From contig NZ_VOXE01000002.1 in the NCBI RefSeq assembly GCF_008014695.1, forward strand, positions 620,001 to 684,000: a stretch of 64,000 bases of DNA. Reading direction: 5' to 3'. Shown here piece after piece: positions 9,266-18,023 of this stretch (positions within the stretch are counted from its first letter, which is position 1; each line of letters begins with the position of its first letter). This DNA comes from Chryseobacterium sp. (GTDB lineage: Bacteria; Bacteroidota; Bacteroidia; Flavobacteriales; Weeksellaceae). Under the pieces are notes generated by a model. It was not told where the DNA came from. It saw only the letters and a list, made by a program, of their open reading frames with translations, and made no database searches. The position numbers and the translations under genes were made by a program.

Positions 9266-9921
9266 TTTTGTTCTTTCGGTTTAGTTCTTATTGTCGTATC
9301 GCCGAATTCCTTCTTTAAATTTCTTTCCAATAATTTAATTTGACTGAAATTTATATGGAGTACCTTCTTGCTTTTGATGTTTACATTTTGTAAGAGCCAA
9401 ACATTCTCATTATTTTTTCCATCAAAAATAATATCAACTCGTACAACTAAACCTGTCGGCAGCTTAGGAGGATCAATAATGCCATATACTTTATTAAGAA
9501 ACGAAGTATTATTTATTTTTGAATTTTCGTCCACAAAAATTAACATCTTATACTCGGGTAAATCTATAATATATTTTCTCGCCTTATATCTGCCAACCTC
9601 AAAAAAATCTTTAGTAGAATGGATTTTTATATATCTTGCACCGGGACGACTGTACAAAAATGATTCAGAATAATCTATTTTATTAGATTTAATAATAATA
9701 TTATAGCTGTCATTTTCTACAAAAATTCTATTGGAATCTCTTTCAGAAATTAGATATAAATCTTTATGATCATTTGATATAGATAAACTAATTATTTCTG
9801 GTTTTTCATAGGAATTGCGATAATATTGATATTTTATTTCAAAAGGAAACCTTACTTCACTTTGTGAATAACAATTGATTACGAGTAAACAAAAAAATAA
9901 AAGTGTTAGCCCCTTTTTCAT
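9262..9921 (-). CDS. Exported protein of unknown function, possibly GLPGLI-like
   Basis: A 219-residue protein with a clear signal peptide (MKKGLTLLFFCLLVINCYSQ). The mature part is beta-rich. It contains a segment (YKMLIFVDENSKIN, then YGIIDPPKLPTGLVVRVDIIF) whose layout recalls the Bacteroidota GLPGLI exported family, although the GLPGLI hexapeptide itself is replaced by LPTGLV. It overlaps the downstream thiamine diphosphokinase by four bases. The gene is more AT-rich than its neighbours. The function is unknown and the family placement is tentative. Confidence 0.72.
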   Translation of the reverse strand: MKKGLTLLFFCLLVINCYSQSEVRFPFEIKYQYYRNSYEKPEIISLSISNDHKDLYLISERDSNRIFVENDSYNIIIKSNKIDYSESFLYSRPGARYIKIHSTKDFFEVGRYKARKYIIDLPEYKMLIFVDENSKINNTSFLNKVYGIIDPPKLPTGLVVRVDIIFDGKNNENVWLLQNVNIKSKKVLHINFSQIKLLERNLKKEFGDTTIRTKPKEQN

Positions 9922-9927
9922 AATTTG

Positions 9928-10515
9928 TTACTTCTGTAGCTTATTTGTCCTATCGTTCGGATTCCAGTATTCTTCCTTTTCACCGTTTATTTTTGAAATA
10001 TACCGGGCCAAAACAAAAAGGTAATCGGATAGTCTGTTGAGATATTTGATGAGTTCGGGTCGTACTTCTTCGGTTTCATTCAGAAAAACCATGCTTCGTT
10101 CTGCTCTTCTGCATACGGTCCGACAGATATGGAGTGATGTGGCGGCTTTGCCGCCACCCGGAAGAATGAAAAACTGCAAAGGTTCCAGATCCTTTTCAAA
10201 ATCATCCATCCAGTTCTCAAGCTCTTCGATTTCGGTTTCAGAAATCATCAGCGTTAACCGCGATTTTCCGTTGGCCAAAGTAAGTTTGTCTGCGGGAGTG
10301 GCAGATTCTGAACCAACGGTAAACAGATCAAACTGAATTTTTTTCAGTTGGCTGAGAACTTTTTCATCGGTGATTTCACATTTTGCAGAACCGATGAAAG
10401 AATTCAGTTCGTCGATATTTCCATAGGATTCAACCCGTGCAGAGGCTTTGGAAACCCGTGTTCCGCCGTAAAGAGCGGTCTCGCCTTTGTCGCCGGTCTT
10501 GGTATAGATTTTCAT
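9928..10515 (-). CDS. Cob(I)yrinic acid a,c-diamide adenosyltransferase, PduO type
   Basis: A 195-residue protein that adenosylates cob(I)alamin to form coenzyme B12. The N-terminal motif KIYTKTGDKGETALYGG is the PduO-type ATP-binding signature. VESYGNIDELNSFIG and FILPGGGKAATSLHICRTVCRRAER are the other conserved helices of the trimeric five-helix bundle. The length is normal. It suggests the host uses adenosylcobalamin, though no B12-dependent enzyme lies in this window. It sits only 6 bases upstream of the exported protein gene, so those genes may be cotranscribed. Confidence 0.94.
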   Translation of the reverse strand: MKIYTKTGDKGETALYGGTRVSKASARVESYGNIDELNSFIGSAKCEITDEKVLSQLKKIQFDLFTVGSESATPADKLTLANGKSRLTLMISETEIEELENWMDDFEKDLEPLQFFILPGGGKAATSLHICRTVCRRAERSMVFLNETEEVRPELIKYLNRLSDYLFVLARYISKINGEKEEYWNPNDRTNKLQK

Positions 10516-10560
10516 GAATAATATTAAAAATTAAAAGAAGAGAACGATGAGCAAATTTCT

Positions 10561-11283
10561 TTACTCAGTCCATTTTTTTGTTTTTTTCATATACCGTACG
10601 CTGACATAATAAATTGCAAAGACCACAACTGACATGATCGCGAGCATATTTCTTAAATTATGATCGTCGTGAGTGAAATGCGGATATTTGAAAAGCAGAA
10701 TAAGGGCGATTCCGCAAAGCCAAATAAACTGCGTGTTGTATTCTTTGATCAGCCATCTTCTCCATTTGAAATCCATGGTAGAAAATGTTTTACCGATTCC
10801 GGAAAGGTTCGGAAACCAGCGGTGAACATTTTTAGTGTATTCATTAAATCCGTCGCCAAATTTCTGTCTGAGAAAATTTTCTTCCGCCAAAACAATGCAC
10901 TGATAAATAAATAGGAAAATGGGCATTACAATGCCGACAAAATACAGTGAATTGGCCAAAATCCCCACTCCCAACAGCATCAGGATATTCCCAACGTAAA
11001 GCGGATTCCGGACGTGGCTGAAAATCCCTTCTGTCACGAGACCGTCTGCGTAGACTTTTTTGTCTTTTCCGCCTCTCACGATATAGGCCAAACCGATGGT
11101 TCCTCCGCGGATGATCTGTCCGGTAACCGTTATCAAAAGTCCCAAAACAATCGGAATCCAGTAATAATGGCGGCCAAATGTGTCTTCACCGAAAAGTGGA
11201 GGAGAAGGAAGAAAAAGCAGCAGATAAAGCAGAATAAAAAGCTGATTTCTGTATTTAAAGAAAAAATTACCGATCTGTATCAT
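10561..11283 (-). CDS. Membrane methyltransferase, isoprenylcysteine/phospholipid methyltransferase family
   Basis: The start at 11283 (ATG, MIQIGNFFFKYRNQ) overlaps the TAA stop of cmoA by one base (TAATG), which marks translational coupling. The longer frame beginning at 11322 lies inside cmoA. The resulting 240-residue protein has about five hydrophobic segments. It carries the ICMT/PEMT signature GIFSHVRNPLYVGN and a downstream EENFLRQKFGDGFNEYTKNVHRWFP, the usual SAM-binding C-terminal pattern. The family methylates lipids or prenylated cysteines at the membrane. The substrate here cannot be assigned. Confidence 0.82.
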   Translation of the reverse strand: MIQIGNFFFKYRNQLFILLYLLLFLPSPPLFGEDTFGRHYYWIPIVLGLLITVTGQIIRGGTIGLAYIVRGGKDKKVYADGLVTEGIFSHVRNPLYVGNILMLLGVGILANSLYFVGIVMPIFLFIYQCIVLAEENFLRQKFGDGFNEYTKNVHRWFPNLSGIGKTFSTMDFKWRRWLIKEYNTQFIWLCGIALILLFKYPHFTHDDHNLRNMLAIMSVVVFAIYYVSVRYMKKTKKWTE

Positions 11284-12023
11284 TATATTTTTTTTGCGAT
11301 GATTCCTGTAAAATTGTACCATTTAAAGAATACTTCAGTCTCTTCGAAACCGGCTTCTTTCAGCATGTTTAAATTTTCGCTTAACTTATAAGGGATTAAA
11401 ACATTTTCCAGCGCTTCTCTTTTCTGAGAAATTTCGAGCTCACTGTAATTGTTCCTTCTTTTGAATTCGTAGTAATAATCAATAAAACTGCGGTTGAAGG
11501 ATTTTTCTTCCGTCAGAATTTTTTCAATTAAAATGAAAACGCCGCCTTTGTTCATTCCTTCGTAGATTTTTCTTACGATCTCAAGACGGTGAATGGGGCG
11601 GATGAACTGAAGAACCAGCACCATCATAACGACAGAGGCATTTTCAACAGGTACTTCTTCCGTTAAATCTGCCACTTTCAAATCGATTTCTCGGTGCAGT
11701 TTAAAGCGGTCGAGTTTTTCGCGGCATTTAATGATCATTTCTTCCGAATCATCAATTCCTACGAATTTGATTTCGGGATCAACAGTTTTGTCCATTAAAA
11801 TCATCGTGGTCCCGGTGGAGCATCCCAAATCATATACAAGCGAGTCTTTTTTGGCAAAATCCTTCACCAGTTCACTCGTCATTCGCTGCATTTCGTCGTA
11901 ATACGGAACCGACCGGCTTACCATATCATCAAAAACGCCTGCAACCTTATCGTTGAATTCAAAATCATTCAGGTGGCTGAGTTTTTCGCGGAAAACCTCG
12001 TCATTTTTATCTGTTTTGGGCAT
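11283..12023 (-). CDS. cmoA: Carboxy-S-adenosyl-L-methionine synthase
   Basis: A 246-residue class I methyltransferase-fold protein very close to CmoA. Evidence: FNDKVAGVFDDMVSRSVPYY near the N-terminus, the SAM motif YDLGCSTGTT, IDDSEEMIIKCREKL, and NNYSELEISQKREALENVL, which CmoA uses to bind prephenate. CmoA makes carboxy-SAM for CmoB, which installs cmo5U34 on tRNA. No cmoB is present in the window. It is the first gene of a two-gene overlapping operon with the membrane methyltransferase. Confidence 0.88.
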   Translation of the reverse strand: MPKTDKNDEVFREKLSHLNDFEFNDKVAGVFDDMVSRSVPYYDEMQRMTSELVKDFAKKDSLVYDLGCSTGTTMILMDKTVDPEIKFVGIDDSEEMIIKCREKLDRFKLHREIDLKVADLTEEVPVENASVVMMVLVLQFIRPIHRLEIVRKIYEGMNKGGVFILIEKILTEEKSFNRSFIDYYYEFKRRNNYSELEISQKREALENVLIPYKLSENLNMLKEAGFEETEVFFKWYNFTGIIAKKI

Positions 12024-12038
12024 GATTTATTTTTTTAT

Positions 12039-12046
12039 CAAATATA
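12039..12046 (-). promoter_or_regulatory. -7 box of cmoA promoter
   Basis: The minus strand reads TATATTTG (TAnnTTTG), 15 bases before the cmoA start, leaving a leader of roughly 10 bases. Confidence 0.55.
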
Positions 12047-12073
12047 AACATTTGATCAGCATTTCATTGGAAA

Positions 12074-12646
12074 TTATTTCTGAATTTCGACAAATTGGTA
12101 GACCATGCCGTTTTTCGGACTTACGATTATGGTGCTTTTGTTGGGGAATCTCCTGAGCTGGTAATATTCCATGGTTTTATCATTTTTAAGGTCCTGCAGA
12201 AAACCTGAACTTACGACGCTTTCAGGCAGGAATTTTTCTACAAAACTTATTTTTTCGATGATGTTTTCGCCACTGATTTTCTGTGCGTTCTGATCAGATT
12301 TTCCCTCATTTGTTGTGGTCTGTTTTTCAAGAAAGGAAATGAGTACCGCGGGATCGGCTTTGTATTTAAAGAAATAAGCCGGACTGCCGTTCGGGAACTG
12401 CAGCTTTTTCCCGCTGAATTCTTCAATCTTGACGGCATCAGCGCCGGGAAAAACCGCACTGAACTCAGCGTTTTCTGTTTTTGTAATGGAATTGATGGAA
12501 TTGCTGATGGTTTCGTTCACCGTTTCCTGAGCTTTCTGTTTGGCCGTTTCAGTGGTTTTTGTCACTACTTCGTTTATTTTTTCTTCCACTTTGGTGCAGG
12601 AAACCAAAAGTGCTGTTGCGCTGAATATCAGGATGTATTTTTTCAT
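12074..12646 (-). CDS. Lipoprotein of unknown function
   Basis: A 190-residue protein with a lipoprotein signal (ILIFSATALLVSC, lipidated Cys at 17). A helical, K/E/T-rich region follows (about 20-50, KVEEKINEVVTKTTETAKQKA), then a globular domain from about residue 60. I recognise no family. It begins 10 bases after the stop of the ABC transporter gene and is read in the same direction, so it is probably the second gene of that operon. Confidence 0.8.
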   Translation of the reverse strand: MKKYILIFSATALLVSCTKVEEKINEVVTKTTETAKQKAQETVNETISNSINSITKTENAEFSAVFPGADAVKIEEFSGKKLQFPNGSPAYFFKYKADPAVLISFLEKQTTTNEGKSDQNAQKISGENIIEKISFVEKFLPESVVSSGFLQDLKNDKTMEYYQLRRFPNKSTIIVSPKNGMVYQFVEIQK

Positions 12647-12656
12647 TTTTATTTAA

Positions 12657-14465
12657 TTAATTTTCCCGGTACGAACTCATAAGTTTGTCAAGATTCAGGC
12701 TTCTGGCTGAAGCATCGAAGATTTCGCGGTACATTCCCTGCATCTGCATCAGTTCATCGTGCGTTCCGTTTTCCACGACTTCGCCTTTTTTCATGACATA
12801 GATCGCGTCACTGTCGAGAATCTGGGATAATGAATGCGAAATAATGATAACGGTTCTGCCTTCTTTTATTGCGTCAAGCGAATTCTTGATCTGTTCGGTG
12901 GCAATGGCATCAAGACTTGCAGTAGGTTCATCAAGGAAAATAATGGGCGGATTTTTGAGAAATAACCGTGCAATGGCAATCCGCTGCTGCTGTCCGCCGG
13001 AAAGCTGTGTGGCATCGTGCAGATACTTTTCCGGAAGATCCAGAATCTGGTCGTGCAGGTACGCTTTTTTTGCCGCGGTTTCAATTTCTTCGAAAGTGGC
13101 GTTCATGTTTCCGTAGCGGATGTTGTCCTCAATACTCCCCTGGAAAATATGGTTTTTTTGCAGTACCAAACCGATGTCATTCCGGAGGAAAGAATTTTCA
13201 TACTCGTTAAGACTGATCCCATCCAAAAGAATTTCACCGGAATCGGGGAGATAGAATTTACAGAGCAGATTGATGACCGTTGATTTTCCGGCGCCGCTCA
13301 AACCGACTAAAGCCGTTGTTTTGCCGTTTTCGATGAGCATTGAAACATTGTTGAGCGCTTTTGTGCCGTTTGGATACGAAAAATCAACATTTTTAAGTTC
13401 AAACGTACCGTTGATGTTTTTTTCAATAAGATTTCCGTTCGGTTCCGTTTCTTCATCCGCATTTAAAATGTCAAAATAGCCTTCCGCATAAATAAAGGCG
13501 TCATTCATATCGTCATAAATGCGGTGAAGCTGTCGGATGGGAGACGAAACATTGTTGAAAAGCATGATGTGAAGCATGATCGCGCCAATCGTCATCTGCT
13601 GGTCCAGAACAAGATAAACCGTGAGCAATATAATCAGTACCACGCCGAACTGTTCGATGAATGTTTTAAGCCCGTCATAAATAAAATTCGTTCTGCGCGT
13701 AAAAAGCTGACTTTCCATGAGCTGCATCTGCAGGTCATACTGTTTTTTGCCTTCAAACTTTTCGCGAACGAAACTTTTGATGACCATGATTGAATTGATG
13801 AGGTTCAGCAGCCCCGAAGTCTTCTGTTCCCGCTGATTTCTTAAAGTCCGTCGCACTCCGGAAAGTTTTCTGGCCTGCAAAGAACTCACATAAAAATAAA
13901 CCGGAACCACAACAGTGGAAACCAAACCAACATACACATTCTGCATGTACATGATGACCAGTGCGATGATGGCATTCGAAAAAAGCGGTAAAATATCGAT
14001 GAAAAAATTCTGGACGAGTTTCGTCAGGCTTTCAATTCCACGGTCGATGCGGATCTGAAGTTTACCGGTTTCGTGGTTTTCGTCATTGAAATAGGCAATC
14101 CGGTAGCGCAGGATTTTATCGATCGCCGATTGGGCCAGAACCGAACTCACGCTGATCCTGATTTTTTCGCCGTAAAATTTCTGCCCGAACTGAATGAAGA
14201 TATTGGCAAGTTCCTTTCCCAGTAAAATGGCGGTGATGATAACGAGAACATGAATTCCTTCCGACATCGGATCGGGAAGTTGGGTGAGTTCCGTTACTTC
14301 ATCCACCGTATATTTCAGAACAAGCGGATTGACCTGCGCCGCGAGTGCCCCAAGAAATGTGAGGAAAAGCGTGCCGTAAATCATGCGCCGGTAAGGCGTA
14401 ATGAAGGGCCGCAACTGTTTGTAAATACTTATTAAATTGGTAGTTCGCGTAAAGGCTTTCGGCAT
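12657..14465 (-). CDS. ABC exporter, fused membrane and ATP-binding domains
   Basis: A 602-residue half-transporter of the MsbA/MDR type. Residues about 20-310 hold six transmembrane helices (type IV exporter fold). The ATPase domain (about 355-585) has Walker A GLSGAGKST, Q-loop IGLVLQKNHIF, signature LSGGQQQR, Walker B PIIFLDEP followed by TASLD, and switch His in IIISHSLSQ. It should work as a homodimer pumping a lipid, peptide or drug out of the inner membrane. The substrate is not evident. The lipoprotein gene follows after 10 bases. Confidence 0.93.
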   Translation of the reverse strand: MPKAFTRTTNLISIYKQLRPFITPYRRMIYGTLFLTFLGALAAQVNPLVLKYTVDEVTELTQLPDPMSEGIHVLVIITAILLGKELANIFIQFGQKFYGEKIRISVSSVLAQSAIDKILRYRIAYFNDENHETGKLQIRIDRGIESLTKLVQNFFIDILPLFSNAIIALVIMYMQNVYVGLVSTVVVPVYFYVSSLQARKLSGVRRTLRNQREQKTSGLLNLINSIMVIKSFVREKFEGKKQYDLQMQLMESQLFTRRTNFIYDGLKTFIEQFGVVLIILLTVYLVLDQQMTIGAIMLHIMLFNNVSSPIRQLHRIYDDMNDAFIYAEGYFDILNADEETEPNGNLIEKNINGTFELKNVDFSYPNGTKALNNVSMLIENGKTTALVGLSGAGKSTVINLLCKFYLPDSGEILLDGISLNEYENSFLRNDIGLVLQKNHIFQGSIEDNIRYGNMNATFEEIETAAKKAYLHDQILDLPEKYLHDATQLSGGQQQRIAIARLFLKNPPIIFLDEPTASLDAIATEQIKNSLDAIKEGRTVIIISHSLSQILDSDAIYVMKKGEVVENGTHDELMQMQGMYREIFDASARSLNLDKLMSSYREN

Positions 14466-14534
14466 TTTTTCGGAGAATTGAAAAGGGATTTAGTTTTCAA
14501 TGCTGTAATTTAACAAAAATTCGACCAAAAAACT

Positions 14535-15596
14535 TTATGCTTCGTAATGATACGTTGTTAAATAATGCAGTTCAGGCTTCGCAGCAACTTTCGAATCCGA
14601 TTCTGCGAGTTCCGATGGGTAGGTTGAAGTGATCTCTTTCTTCTGAAAAAGGAAAGAATTGTTCGCGTTTTTATCCACAACATCATTAAAAATATGTTCG
14701 ATTTCAGAATTTGCCAGAGAGGCAAAACTGATGTCTTCGAAACCGTACATAAGCCTTAAATTATCGAGTTTGTTGAAATGCTCATCCACAAAATGCTGAA
14801 ACTGGTTTTTGGAATCGAAATTTCCTGCCCAAATGTTGTACACATAGGATTTCTTTTTCGGTTTGCTTAAAATATCCTGATAAACAAAGTTTTCTCCAAG
14901 ATATGCTTCGCGCACCTGCGGATCGTTGGCGAGCTCGTGCGGAAGCCCTTCCTTAAGGATTTTTCCTTCGAACATGATATAGGTTTTATGTGTAATCGCC
15001 AAGGTCTGCTGCACGTTGTGATCAGTAATCAGAATCCCGATATTTTTATCCACAAGACTTCTTACGATTTTCTGAATGTCTTCCACGGCAATCGGGTCAA
15101 CGCCGGCAAAAGGCTCATCCAGTAAAATAAAGTTCGGGCTTGTCGCCAGACACCTTGCGATTTCTGTCCTCCTTCTTTCTCCGCCCGAAAGCAGGTCGCC
15201 ACGGTTTTTGCGGACGTGCTGAAGTGAAAATTCTTCAATCAGTTCATCGCATTTAATCTGCTGTTCGCGTTTCGAAAGGTTTGTAAGCTGCAAAACGCCT
15301 AAAATATTGTCTTCAACCGAAAGTTTGCGGAACACGGAAGCTTCCTGCGCCAGATAACCGATTCCTTTCTGGGCACGGCGGTACATGGCATCGGTGGTAA
15401 TTTCCTTGTTGTCGAGAAAAATTTTCCCTGAAGTGGGCTTTACCAGTCCGACAATCATATAAAAAGAAGTGGTTTTTCCGGCACCGTTCGGACCGAGAAG
15501 TCCGACAATTTCGCCCTGTGCAACTTCCACAGAAACCCCTTTTACCACTTTTTTCGGGCCGTACTCCTTAATCAAATTTTCTCCGCGTAAAATCAT
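14535..15596 (-). CDS. lptB: LPS export ATPase LptB with an extra C-terminal domain
   Basis: The ATG at 15596 (MILRGENLIKEYGPKK) gives the standard LptB start. The first ~240 residues are a complete LptB: Walker A GPNGAGKTT, LAQEASVFRKL, signature LLSGGERRR, Walker B FILLDEP then FAGVDP, switch His in LITDHNV, and the usual end YLGENF. LptB2 powers LPS extraction with LptFG. Unusually, about 110 residues follow (SYVYNIWAGNFDSKNQFQHF to LHYLTTYHYEA). The IWAGNF...F opening and the aromatic terminal strand resemble Imm22-type immunity proteins, which is inference from pattern memory. An in-frame start 63 bases upstream is less likely. Confidence 0.88.
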   Translation of the reverse strand: MILRGENLIKEYGPKKVVKGVSVEVAQGEIVGLLGPNGAGKTTSFYMIVGLVKPTSGKIFLDNKEITTDAMYRRAQKGIGYLAQEASVFRKLSVEDNILGVLQLTNLSKREQQIKCDELIEEFSLQHVRKNRGDLLSGGERRRTEIARCLATSPNFILLDEPFAGVDPIAVEDIQKIVRSLVDKNIGILITDHNVQQTLAITHKTYIMFEGKILKEGLPHELANDPQVREAYLGENFVYQDILSKPKKKSYVYNIWAGNFDSKNQFQHFVDEHFNKLDNLRLMYGFEDISFASLANSEIEHIFNDVVDKNANNSFLFQKKEITSTYPSELAESDSKVAAKPELHYLTTYHYEA

Positions 15597-15600
15597 GGAG

Positions 15601-15608
15601 CAAATATA
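15601..15608 (-). promoter_or_regulatory. -7 box immediately before lptB
   Basis: The minus strand reads TATATTTG, then CTCC and the lptB ATG. If used, the transcript would be leaderless or nearly so. Confidence 0.4.
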
Positions 15609-15716
15609 ATAAATTTGGATAAAGGCCGGCCAAAGAATACCGAAAGCACGATGTAACAAAAATTTACAGATTAAGACTCATTGGGCAAACTATCAATCAT
15701 TTAAATTTTAAAAAAA

Positions 15717-16064
15717 ATGGAAACTTACGGCTACAACAATCCCGAAAATCAGGGGCAATATCAGCAGAATTCTGAGAACAGAAATTACCGCTCCGAAAAA
15801 AAACTCGCAGCAGGCATTTTCGCTATTCTGCTTGGTTCTTTGGGAATCCACAAGTTTTATATGGGATATATAAATGAAGGGGTTATTTTACTTCTATCTA
15901 CTATAATGATCATTCCAATTTTGACTTTAGTGACCTGCGGTTTTGCATCTGTAATCTATCCGGTCGTTTTTATAATCCCAGTTATCGAAGGGATCATTTA
16001 TTTAACGATGAGCGATGAAAAATTCGACAGAACATATATTCAGAACAGAAAAACCTGGTTCTGA
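15717..16064 (+). CDS. TM2 domain membrane protein
   Basis: A 115-residue protein with a polar, N/Q-rich N-terminus (1-27), then a TM2 domain: helix AAGIFAILLGSLGIHKFYMG, a short turn, and a second and third hydrophobic stretch (GVILLLSTIMIIPILTLVTC and YPVVFIIPVIEGIIYL). The GIHKFYMGY turn is the TM2 hallmark. The domain's function is not established. It is divergently oriented from lptB. Confidence 0.87.
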   Translation: METYGYNNPENQGQYQQNSENRNYRSEKKLAAGIFAILLGSLGIHKFYMGYINEGVILLLSTIMIIPILTLVTCGFASVIYPVVFIIPVIEGIIYLTMSDEKFDRTYIQNRKTWF

Positions 16065-16125
16065 TTTGTAATTTTGAGTGTTAAGAAGTCTGTCGGATTT
16101 TTATTAATTTTAATAAAAAATTGTC

Positions 16126-16854
16126 ATGGCAACCAACAAAGAACTTACCGAACTGCTGTCTTCAGAACTGGGCGTCAACATCCAGAACAGAAGGCCTCAC
16201 GCCAATGAAATCTTTAAATGGCAGGATCTGGATCTGCTTCCGCATTCTTCTACCGATACTTTGCTCTGCGAAATTTTTGAATGGAATGGCAGAAACTGGC
16301 GAAGCACCGGCAATAACCTGATTGGGTTTTTATTCTCCGGAGATGCACTCGAAAGAATTAAGAAGCAGCTCATCAGCATTCCAAAAAACAATGCTTTAAT
16401 TCCTGATTTTGAATTCACGAAGACCAATCTGCTTGAATTCGGACTCGGAATTCCGTCTTTGTTCAATATTGGAATTAAAGGCAACATTAGCAATGCGAAG
16501 GATTTCTCGATAAAGGTAAACGGCGTTACAAAATCAAGAATTACCAATATTGATGCGCCCGGAATTGAAATCCTGAGGAATTTTTCAGCTTTTACGCTTT
16601 CAAAAACAAAGACGTACCGTAAAAATGTGAAGTTCAATTATCTTAGTACGGCGCTTTTTTATGCCGAAAGTGTTGAAATTCTTCTTGAAAAAGAGGCAGC
16701 TACGGATCTGGAAATCAGTTTCGGGACAGCAGGAGTCAGCGTGGAAGCCATCGAAAATTCTGCAACCAAAAAGAATTTTAAACTTACCTATTCAGGAAAT
16801 CAGGCACCTTTTGCCGCAAAATTCACGAAAGGAAAGGATTTCGATATTTCTTAA
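16126..16854 (+). CDS. Protein of unknown function
   Basis: A 242-residue soluble protein without signal peptide or membrane segment. The predicted character is alternating beta strands in the second half (STALFYAESVEILLEKEA, DLEISFGTAGVSVEAI, KKNFKLTYSGNQAPFAAKFT). I do not recognise the family with confidence. The strand pattern loosely recalls gasdermin-type pore-forming domains, but no nearby protease supports that. A hairpin terminator follows, shared with hemB on the other strand. It lies 61 bases after the TM2 gene. Confidence 0.75.
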   Translation: MATNKELTELLSSELGVNIQNRRPHANEIFKWQDLDLLPHSSTDTLLCEIFEWNGRNWRSTGNNLIGFLFSGDALERIKKQLISIPKNNALIPDFEFTKTNLLEFGLGIPSLFNIGIKGNISNAKDFSIKVNGVTKSRITNIDAPGIEILRNFSAFTLSKTKTYRKNVKFNYLSTALFYAESVEILLEKEAATDLEISFGTAGVSVEAIENSATKKNFKLTYSGNQAPFAAKFTKGKDFDIS

Positions 16855-16860
16855 AACCAA

Positions 16861-16890
16861 AAAAGTCTGCCGGAAAAGCAGACTTTTTTT
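16861..16890. terminator. Terminator between the 16126 gene and hemB
   Basis: AAAAGTCTGC and GCAGACTTTT pair around CGGAAAA, followed by Ts and preceded by As. The flanking genes converge, so it can act both ways. Confidence 0.9.
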
Positions 16891-16908
16891 AGTAAAATTT
16901 TTAATAAA

Positions 16909-17904
16909 TTATCTTTCATTCAGCAAAATTGCTGCTTCTTTTGCGGCATAGGTGAAAATAAGGTCGGCACCGGCTCTTTTGATGCATGTTAAACTTTCGA
17001 TGATGGCTTTGTCATTGTCGAGCCAGCCGTTTTGGGCAGCGGCTTTCAGCATGGCGTATTCTCCGCTCACGTTATACACGGCAATCGGCAAATCAATGGC
17101 ATCGCGGACTTTCGCCACAATGTCAAGATAGGGCATTCCGGGTTTTATCATGATGATGTCGGCGCCTTCAGCCACATCTTTCAGCACTTCATCAATTGCT
17201 TCGCGTGAATTGTGAAAATCCATCTGGTAGGTCTTTTTATCTTTCGGAATTTCCGCCGAGTCCACAGGCGCCGAATCCAACGCACTTCTGAAAGGACCGT
17301 AAAAAGAACTGGCATATTTTGCAGCATAGCTCAAAATTCCAACATCGGTAAAACCGCTTTCTTCCAGACCGGTTCTTATGGCGGCCACTCTTCCGTCCAT
17401 CATATCGCTTGGCGCGACGATATCGGCACCGGCTTCGGCAAGGGAAACCGACATTTTTACGAGCGCATCATTGGTAGCGTCGTTATCGATTTTTCCGTTG
17501 TTGATGATGCCATCATGTCCATAGATTGAATAAGGGTCCAAAGCCACGTCGGGCATAATCACCATTCCCGGAACGGCATCTTTAATCGCTTTGATCGTCT
17601 TCTGCATCAGACCGTTTTTATTCCACGCCTCTTTTCCGGTGTTGTCCTTAAGATTTTCCGAAACCTTCATGTAGAGGTTAACGGCTTTCACGCCGAGCGA
17701 ATAGAGTTCCTGACATTCTTTTACGGTTAAATCTAAAGTCCTGCGGTAAATTCCGGGCATGGAAGAAATAGGTTCCTGGGTGTTTTCCCCTTCCATGACG
17801 AAAATCGGCATGACAAAATCGTTGGTGGTGAGAACAGTTTCCTGCACCAGACTGCGGAGCGAATCGTTGGTTCGTAATCTTCGGTTTCTTGAATATATAA
17901 TCAT
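16909..17904 (-). CDS. hemB: Delta-aminolevulinic acid dehydratase (porphobilinogen synthase)
   Basis: A 331-residue enzyme condensing two 5-aminolevulinate molecules into porphobilinogen for haem synthesis. Landmarks: RRLRTNDSLRSLVQET near the start, DFVMPIFVMEG, VMPDVALDPYSIYGHDG, the metal/Mg region APSDMMDGRVAAIR, the Schiff-base lysines in YAAKYASSFYGPFR and IMIKPGMPYLDI, and AVYNVSGEYAML. The cysteine-rich zinc site is replaced by DVALDPYSIYGHDG, so it belongs to the Mg-type group. Its own promoter lies just upstream. Confidence 0.96.
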   Translation of the reverse strand: MIIYSRNRRLRTNDSLRSLVQETVLTTNDFVMPIFVMEGENTQEPISSMPGIYRRTLDLTVKECQELYSLGVKAVNLYMKVSENLKDNTGKEAWNKNGLMQKTIKAIKDAVPGMVIMPDVALDPYSIYGHDGIINNGKIDNDATNDALVKMSVSLAEAGADIVAPSDMMDGRVAAIRTGLEESGFTDVGILSYAAKYASSFYGPFRSALDSAPVDSAEIPKDKKTYQMDFHNSREAIDEVLKDVAEGADIIMIKPGMPYLDIVAKVRDAIDLPIAVYNVSGEYAMLKAAAQNGWLDNDKAIIESLTCIKRAGADLIFTYAAKEAAILLNER

Positions 17905-17930
17905 TTGGAATGGTATTTGAAATAACCCTG

Positions 17931-17991
17931 CAAATTTAAATATAGTTTTATATAAAAACTATTGCATATTAATTTGAATTTTCTATTTTTG
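17931..17991. promoter_or_regulatory. Divergent promoters of hemB and the 18024 gene
   Basis: The minus strand at 17931-17938 reads TAAATTTG, the -7 box for hemB. On the plus strand, TTG at 17962-17964, a 19-base spacer, and TATTTTTG at 17984-17991 form a full Bacteroidota promoter for the gene at 18024. Confidence 0.65.
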
Positions 17992-18023
17992 TAAGTAGAA
18001 AACCAAATATAAAGGTATTATAA

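Noticed and set aside
10138-10160. GGCGGC-TTT-GCCGCC hairpin
   Set aside because: It lies within the coding sequence of the adenosyltransferase at its conserved PGGGKAATS stretch, so codon content explains it.
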